DNA from: Paragorgia papillata
Lineage: Eukaryota > Cnidaria > Anthozoa > Scleralcyonacea > Coralliidae
Assembly: GCA_035771165.1 (NCBI GenBank)
Contig: JAWNZC010000324.1
Span: 975,001-1,039,000 of the forward strand
DNA: 64,000 nucleotides
Direction: 5' to 3'
Shown here: one piece after another, positions 62,230-64,000 of the stretch
Position numbering within the stretch: position 1 is the first letter of the stretch
Layout of the letters: each line of letters begins with the position of its first letter
Translations under genes and position numbers: made by a program
Notes under the pieces: generated by a model
Database searches by the model: none
What the model saw: the letters and a program-made list of their open reading frames with translations, nothing else
What the model was told of the DNA's origin: nothing

Positions 62230-63795
62230 ACCATATCCAGCATGTTTCGAAAACCAAAAGACAAACTTGACCGTGATCATACAACTGGCATTGTTTACAA
62301 AATAAAATGCAGAGATTGTACTTCCGTTTACATCGGCCAAACATCTCGTTCATTAAAAACCAGGATAAAAGAACGTAGTCGCGCTATCGCCCAAATGGAC
62401 AAGAATTCTCTGCTGGCCCAACACCATTTACAAACGGAACATGACATTGACCTGGATGACGTCCAAATTGTTGACCGATGCAAACAATGGTCCCAACGGC
62501 TATTCCTTGAAGCATGGCACAACATCGATTAATGAACACATAGTTTTTTTGCCTTCTGTGTATAGATGTATTGTTAATTCCTGAATATATTTTAACTCTT
62601 CAGTTGTATATATAAGCAGTTTTTAACTATCAGTACTTTGCTGACGAAGGTCACAGTACTTGACCGAAGAGACAAACATTATATACAACATTTTATACAA
62701 CAACCTAAGAAAAACAAACAATCTGATTGGCTACGAACTATGCGTTGTTAAAGTACACATGCACAGCTGACGTAACGAAATCGCAAAAAAAATTTGTTTT
62801 ATAAAAATTTGATCAAATTATATACACGTTTGAAGATGCAACTTGGCACAAAATAAAGTACATTTCAACTGTCTGAGGATTACACATATATCACTCAGTG
62901 ATGAGAGACACGGCCATCAAGTCGTTGTCCGACGACACAGACATATTAAAATTATCGACATAAATACGGTCATTTTAATAATACCTTCGTCTCCGGCGCA
63001 CAACGCTATCTACTCCACAGCTTCAGAAATTTTCTGATGCAATTTCCATTCCTCTTCATGGAAATACTGTTCAGCCATACAAATCCAGGAGATATCAGCC
63101 ATTGTCAACAAGATTTCCAAACACAGAACATATAATTTCGCTGGTTAATAGTACGCGTGCTTCTCGGCCTTCTCCAACGATAAATGCTTTCCCAGCTGAA
63201 TTTGCAGCATAAGAAGCGTCCAAATATACAGTACATGGGACAGCAAGATCCCGTCCAGAAGAACTAATCTGTTTGTTGACTTTGTTCAACGATAAATATT
63301 TTGGCTAGAAATGCCGACGAAGACACGAAGTTTGAATAAACTTTCAATTTGTCATGATCATGATTTGCATAAATTATACGTGACGTAACCGGAAGCTGAA
63401 AAATTAACCAATCAGGACAGCCTTATTTCTACTGTCGCCCAATCAGATTGCTTTATTTGTATAGATCACTTATGACGTAATTAAACCTGAATTGAAAATT
63501 TTACCTCCTTTTTACCGCCCTGCCGGTTCGACGATTCAAAAATATCAAACATTTCTTATTAAAATAAGAATGAAATAAAATTTGATGTATAAAACAAATA
63601 GATGACATTTTTCCGTGCGTGTGTACTGTAATAACGCACAGAAGACGTCACAGCGTGTAAAGAACAACAGTCACACCACTCGACTGCGTCTCCTGGCGTA
63701 CTTTTTTGTTCTTGTTTCTTAACACGCTGCTATCGTTTTAAGTGTTCTTTCAAATAAGACAAACTTAATTTTCGTTTAATAGGCACTTTAATAAT

Positions 63796-63865
<70 letters not shown>

Positions 63866-64000
63866 ACAAATCCAGTCGTATAATAAAGTAGTTTAATTAC
63901 TTCTTTATGTTCTCTAGATATTATTTGATTGAAAAAGCCAAAGATTCTCAAGTTGTTGGCATTTTGATAGGAACATTAGGAGTTGGTAATGTTTTGTTGT
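35038..64000 (+). CDS. DPH2: DPH2, diphthamide biosynthesis subunit 2 (8 exons, 3' end outside window)
   Basis: Eight exons, 35038-35214, 47086-47198, 49326-49403, 52197-52339, 58669-58930, 60627-60744, 61208-61281 and 63918-63985, join in phase with GT donors and AG acceptors into 344 codons. Known of the family: Dph2 partners Dph1 in a cytosolic [4Fe-4S] enzyme that moves the 3-amino-3-carboxypropyl group of SAM onto a histidine of eEF2, the first step of diphthamide synthesis. Seen: [10 protein letters not shown] (residue 60 on), [30 protein letters not shown], then [23 protein letters not shown] and [20 protein letters not shown], in family order. Cys98, Cys99 and Cys120 match the N-terminal cluster cysteines of eukaryotic Dph2. 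About 150 C-terminal residues should follow outside the window. Introns reach about 12 kb and are full of repeats. The identification is firm; exact borders are inferred. Confidence 0.95.
35779..36241. mobile_element. Non-autonomous hAT MITE, 463 bp
   Basis: Terminal inverted repeats CAGTGGTGTAGCCA and TGGCTACGCCACTG. Perfect 8-bp duplication TAAAAATG at 35771-35778 and 36242-36249. It is inserted in the tail of Penelope copy A. A core near 36120-36190 (GCAGGAAAT..., GGGGATGCCCCCC) is shared with other hAT MITEs here. Confidence 0.9.
36292..36792 (-). pseudogene. GIY-YIG endonuclease remnant of Penelope copy A
   Basis: It retains [20 protein letters not shown], then [20 protein letters not shown] and [20 protein letters not shown], the GIY-YIG nuclease with its Cys-rich approach found at the C-terminus of Penelope-like reverse transcriptases. 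Upstream, the peptide changes frame around [10 protein letters not shown], which in copy B reads [10 protein letters not shown], so there is a frameshift. The reverse transcriptase portion is missing. A dead copy. Confidence 0.75.
37130..38030. repeat. Diverged inverted repeat pair
   Basis: Blocks near 37150-37235 (GGCCTCGTTGCATCATGGAC) and 37965-38020 (GTCCATGATGCAACGAGGGC) are complements. No open frame of note between them. DPH2 intron 1. Confidence 0.55.
38138..38504 (-). pseudogene. Penelope reverse transcriptase C-terminal part (inverted segment)
   Basis: Minus-strand frames read [48 protein letters not shown] and, after a frame change near 38300-38340, [20 protein letters not shown] and [16 protein letters not shown]. 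This is the thumb-side region that precedes the GIY-YIG domain in Penelope-like polyproteins. It is frameshifted and inverted relative to the rest. Confidence 0.7.
38521..39000 (+). pseudogene. GIY-YIG endonuclease of Penelope copy B
   Basis: It starts [15 protein letters not shown], is frameshifted through the Cys-rich linker, and then is open from [20 protein letters not shown] through [20 protein letters not shown] to [15 protein letters not shown] and stop. CCMLYIG carries the YIG half of the nuclease signature. Function in the family: target-site nicking for reverse transcription. It is 5'-broken, so probably inactive. Confidence 0.75.
39411..40440. other. DPH2 intron 1, GGCGT-rich segment
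   Basis: Short GGCGTGG/TGGCGT words recur at 39430-39620 and again, in related order, at 43250-43390, together with GCCATCTCACGTCATCGTGC at ~43720 mirrored by GCACGATGACTTGGGATGGC at 39415. These suggest a ~4.3-kb element (39.4-43.7 kb) into which others inserted. No gene. Confidence 0.4.
40449..41354. mobile_element. Non-autonomous hAT-like element, 906 bp, with CCGATA clusters
   Basis: Terminal repeats TAGGGATGCACCGATAA and TTATCGGTTCATCCCTA. Perfect 8-bp duplication GTATATAA at 40441-40448 and 41355-41362. Both subterminal 100 bases carry many ATCGG/CCGAT copies in both orientations, likely transposase binding sites (inference). No transposase frame inside. It lies in DPH2 intron 1. Confidence 0.92.
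42351..42814. mobile_element. GC-rich multi-palindrome MITE
   Basis: Left GGGGGGTGTTATACTG..., right TCTCCATATAAACATCCCC. Many AGGAGGGCTGGCCCTC and GAGATCTCGCCTAGGAGGG palindromes in the right half. In DPH2 intron 1. Confidence 0.7.
44048..44125. mobile_element. Left-end fragment of a hAT MITE
   Basis: Starts CAGTGGCGTAGTGGAGCTG, like the end at 35779, followed by a G/C palindromic block (GGGGTCCCC). No matching right end was found nearby. Confidence 0.45.
44636..44790 (-). mobile_element. Penelope tail fragment with foldback
   Basis: Matches the tail of copies A/B on the minus strand (GTAGTGTGCTGCGTAGGCAG at its left). The ACGTTTCGAGCGAA...CTTCGTCAGAGAG block is followed immediately by its own reverse complement GAAGGGCCTTCACTCGAACG. 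No coding sequence. Confidence 0.6.
44840..45475 (-). mobile_element. 5S-derived SINE copy split by a hAT element
   Basis: Head (45430-45475, minus strand: GGCGTGTGCTGTTAGGGCGC) and body (44840-45015) are separated by the 414-bp hAT element. The segment corresponding to TACTTGGATGGGTGACC is partly deleted. Confidence 0.75.
45016..45429. mobile_element. Non-autonomous hAT-like element, 414 bp
   Basis: Ends CAGTGCTGTAA and CTCACAGCACTG. Perfect 8-bp duplication GGTGAGAG at 45008-45015 and 45430-45437. Many TAACTAGTTAC palindromes and GTTACAGTTAC direct repeats fill both ends. It is inserted inside a 5S-derived SINE copy. Confidence 0.92.
45480..45675. mobile_element. Penelope tail fragments in inverted arrangement
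   Basis: Short blocks TTTCGGCAGTACTCAAACCT and AGGTTTGAGCACTGCCGAA form inverted repeats around 45520. The ACGTTTCGAGCGAAGGCCCT motif of the Penelope tails recurs at 45584. No coding capacity. Confidence 0.5.
46251..46977. mobile_element. CG-rich palindromic MITE
   Basis: Outer repeats CTACAGTACAGACG and CGCCTGTACTGTAC, then AAAGTTTGTCAC and GTGACAAACTTT, then clusters of GCGATCGCG/CGCGATTGCG. It lies just upstream of DPH2 exon 2 and has an unrelated-looking middle (46600-46820). Confidence 0.65.
47086..47198 (+). CDS. DPH2: DPH2 exon 2
   Basis: It follows a pyrimidine-rich TCTACAG acceptor and ends before GTGGG. It encodes residues 60-96, [16 protein letters not shown] through ILADTSYG, the first Rossmann-like block of Dph1/Dph2. 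It ends two bases into a serine codon that exon 3 completes. Confidence 0.94.
47812..48302. repeat. 19-bp minisatellite
   Basis: About 25 tandem units of CCCACTCCACCCGAGTTTG and variants. As 19 is not a multiple of 3, every frame cycles through the same 19-residue peptide, so long open frames appear in several frames on both strands. It is intronic in DPH2 (intron 2). Confidence 0.93.
49326..49403 (+). CDS. DPH2: DPH2 exon 3 (cysteine pair)
   Basis: Acceptor TTTTAG, donor GTAAGT. It completes Ser97 and reads [20 protein letters not shown] then PSCLSP. Cys98/Cys99 and Cys120 correspond to the iron-sulphur ligands of eukaryotic Dph2 (family knowledge). It ends two bases into the proline codon completed by exon 4. 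Confidence 0.94.
49452..49911. mobile_element. GC-rich multi-palindrome MITE
   Basis: Ends AGAGGGTGTTTATATGGAGG and inverted ATATAAAACCCTCT, with mirrored GCGAGCCAGCCTGGGTACCC. Internal GAGATC and GGGTACC palindromes. In DPH2 intron 3, starting ~50 bases after exon 3. Confidence 0.75.
50250..50435 (-). mobile_element. 5S rRNA-derived SINE copy
   Basis: The minus strand gives GGCGTGTGCTGTCAGCGCGC, then AGCCCGGTTAGACAGGGTTA and a shortened TGGGTGACCGCTTGGGAATG body. Same family as the copy at 59.0 kb. Confidence 0.75.
50436..52196. other. DPH2 intron 3 remainder
   Basis: Two segments with ACCTCGTACCCAG / CTGGGTACGAGGT, CTTCTC and CACGTGA words (50640-50730 and 51525-51700) look like inverted copies of one repeat. 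The 248-residue open frame here has no protein-like features. Confidence 0.4.
52197..52339 (+). CDS. DPH2: DPH2 exon 4
   Basis: A T-rich tract and AACTAG acceptor precede it; the donor is GTAAGA. It reads [20 protein letters not shown] through [14 protein letters not shown], the start of the second Dph2 repeat domain. Phase matches on both sides. The (TA)n run 33 bases downstream is intronic. Confidence 0.93.
52372..52392. repeat. (TA)n microsatellite
   Basis: Alternating TA run 33 bases past the DPH2 exon 4 donor. Confidence 0.9.
52672..52757. repeat. (TA)n microsatellite
   Basis: About 43 TA pairs with one phase slip near 52715. Confidence 0.93.
53380..53848. mobile_element. Palindromic MITE, family P1-related
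   Basis: Starts AAGGACATTGGCAATAAAAG after TTTA; arms match the copy at 20.3 kb over the AAGTTTGTCTAATTTGAAAG segment and its complement. The central TGACGTCAGG region is shared. In DPH2 intron 4. An 80-codon frame here is part of the repeat. Confidence 0.7.
53849..56464. other. DPH2 intron 4, no gene recognised
   Basis: AT-rich. Repeated GGTTACTAAC/GTTAGTTACC words at 54615-54680, resembling 45900-45935, hint at a diverged foldback element. Nothing else supported. Confidence 0.4.
56469..56929. mobile_element. Palindromic MITE, TTAA-flanked (family P1)
   Basis: Long inverted arms begin AAGGGTATTGGCAATAAAAA, end with the complement, and are flanked by TTAA on both sides (56465-56468, 56930-56933). 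The centre (GACCCACAACATTTAAAAAG region) is nearly identical to the copy at 25.9-26.1 kb. TTAA suggests piggyBac- or Kolobok-type mobilisation. Confidence 0.75.
57541..58593. mobile_element. Putative MITE with inverted ends and internal direct repeats
   Basis: Ends TTAGGGACTCTTAGCAA and TTGCTTAAGGTCCCTAA form an inverted pair. Two ~150-bp direct repeats sit around 57980-58110 and 58440-58570 (each with GCAACGAGGACGGTG or close). In DPH2 intron 4, ending about 75 bases before exon 5. Open frames here (57830-58349) are repeat-derived. Confidence 0.55.
58669..58930 (+). CDS. DPH2: DPH2 exon 5
   Basis: Acceptor TTCTGCAG, donor GTATGT. It reads [20 protein letters not shown] and then a poorly conserved Cys/Ser-rich linker ending ETGGRKKHC, with two bases of the next Arg codon. 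The linker sits where Dph2 proteins vary in length. Both junctions are in phase. Confidence 0.88.
59047..59290 (+). mobile_element. 5S rRNA-derived SINE, fullest copy
   Basis: Contains GGTTAGTACTTGGATGGGTG and ACCGTCTGGGAAT, the 3' half of eukaryotic 5S rRNA including its internal promoter region. It then continues into a body with CATGTGAGTAGAATTTAG, CTCTCCTGTGCTTTGAGGGG, AAAATCAGCACCA and ends near TTTTATTTCACTG. Sits within the 31-bp satellite of DPH2 intron 5. Confidence 0.8.
59589..60181. mobile_element. GC-rich multi-palindrome MITE in satellite
   Basis: Ends GGGGGCGATTACATGGACCG and its complement, with TA on both sides (59587-59588, 60182-60183). Removing it restores the satellite word CATTTAAGTG. 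Inside are many GGGCTAGCCC and TTAACCGG palindromes. Confidence 0.85.
60627..60744 (+). CDS. DPH2: DPH2 exon 6
   Basis: Acceptor TTTTTCTCAAG, donor GTATGA. In frame it reads (R)[29 protein letters not shown] and YMMTYNKCK, which is strongly Dph2-like. The longer overlapping open frame at 60399-60695 is in the wrong frame and is satellite-derived upstream. Confidence 0.93.
60887..60968. repeat. Compound (GGAC)n(AGAC)n microsatellite
   Basis: About nine GGAC units switch to about eleven AGAC units by one base change. In DPH2 intron 6. Confidence 0.93.
61208..61281 (+). CDS. DPH2: DPH2 exon 7
   Basis: Acceptor TTTTGTAG, phase 0. It reads [20 protein letters not shown] then MLMKR, continuing CK of exon 6. 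The donor GTTTGA after AAAAG is non-consensus but GT-initiated, and it alone joins exon 8 in phase. A tryptic-like KETINVN block is typical of Dph2. Confidence 0.9.
62163..62227. repeat. (TA)n microsatellite
   Basis: Uninterrupted TA run directly abutting the Penelope fragment that follows. Confidence 0.93.
62236..62532 (+). pseudogene. GIY-YIG endonuclease fragment
   Basis: Reads [60 protein letters not shown], then [15 protein letters not shown] and a stop. GIVY and VYIG are the paired halves of the nuclease signature; the catalytic Arg (TRIKE) is present and the distal Glu may be LFLEAWH. The reverse transcriptase part is absent, replaced by a TA microsatellite. Confidence 0.75.
62236..62700 (+). 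mobile_element. Penelope-like element fragment, second lineage
   Basis: A GIY-YIG coding end, a 3' tail and a CTGACGAAGGTCAC...GTGAC-type fold motif near 62641-62675. A (TA)n tract lies exactly at its truncated 5' side (62163-62227). The peptide is only distantly related to copies A and B. Confidence 0.65.
63735..63795. mobile_element. P1/P2 MITE terminal fragment
   Basis: TTTAAGTGTTCTTTCAAATA and GACAAACTTAATTTTCGTTT match MITE arm ends. Adjacent to a (TA)n tract, in DPH2 intron 7. Confidence 0.45.
63800..63861. repeat. (TA)n microsatellite
   Basis: TA run ~57 bases before DPH2 exon 8. Confidence 0.93.
63918..63985 (+). CDS. DPH2: DPH2 exon 8 (last one inside window)
   Basis: Acceptor TTCTCTAG, donor GTAATG. 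It reads (R)[20 protein letters not shown] then GV, the start of the third Dph2 domain. The remaining C-terminal coding sequence, including the last expected cluster cysteine, is beyond base 64000. Confidence 0.93.

Overview
The window is eukaryotic, AT-rich and dominated by transposable elements. Its two host genes are split by long introns with GT/AG borders. The repeats include Penelope-like retroelements with GIY-YIG domains, KIAA1958/Crypton-like exons, a ZMYM-type hAT transposon, a 5S-derived SINE and palindromic MITEs. Together these suggest an invertebrate, most likely an anthozoan cnidarian. That placement is inference; no species can be named.

Layout. 1-19.5 kb is mostly repeats: one apparently intact hAT transposon (1479-5361) with a two-exon transposase, a broken PIN-like gene fragment at 5.4-5.9 kb, two small MITEs with 9-bp target duplications at 10 kb, a tRNA-derived repeat at 14.6 kb and a Crypton-like exon at 15 kb. 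19.5-32.4 kb is a forkhead gene of the FOXN1/FOXN4 type on the minus strand; its forkhead domain is spread over three exons that join in phase. 35.0 kb to beyond the right edge is DPH2 on the plus strand, the subunit of the Dph1-Dph2 enzyme that starts diphthamide synthesis on elongation factor 2. Eight DPH2 exons are present and all splice in frame; the 3' end lies outside the window. The two genes are head to head, about 2.7 kb apart.

The introns are a layered record of insertions: two related Penelope-like copies (35.4-36.8 and 38.1-39.4 kb, the second with its 5' part inverted), a different Penelope lineage at 62.2 kb, at least five non-autonomous hAT elements with 8-bp target duplications, palindromic TTAA-flanked MITEs, GC-rich palindromic MITEs, a 19-bp minisatellite (47.8-48.3 kb) and a 31-bp satellite (59-60.5 kb) that has itself been invaded by a 5S SINE and a MITE.

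The two host genes have no evident functional link. No CRISPR array, operon or bacterial feature is present. The most notable items are the in-phase reconstruction of the two host genes, the complete hAT element, the twin-priming-like inversion in the Penelope copy, and a conserved core shared by hAT MITEs with different ends.
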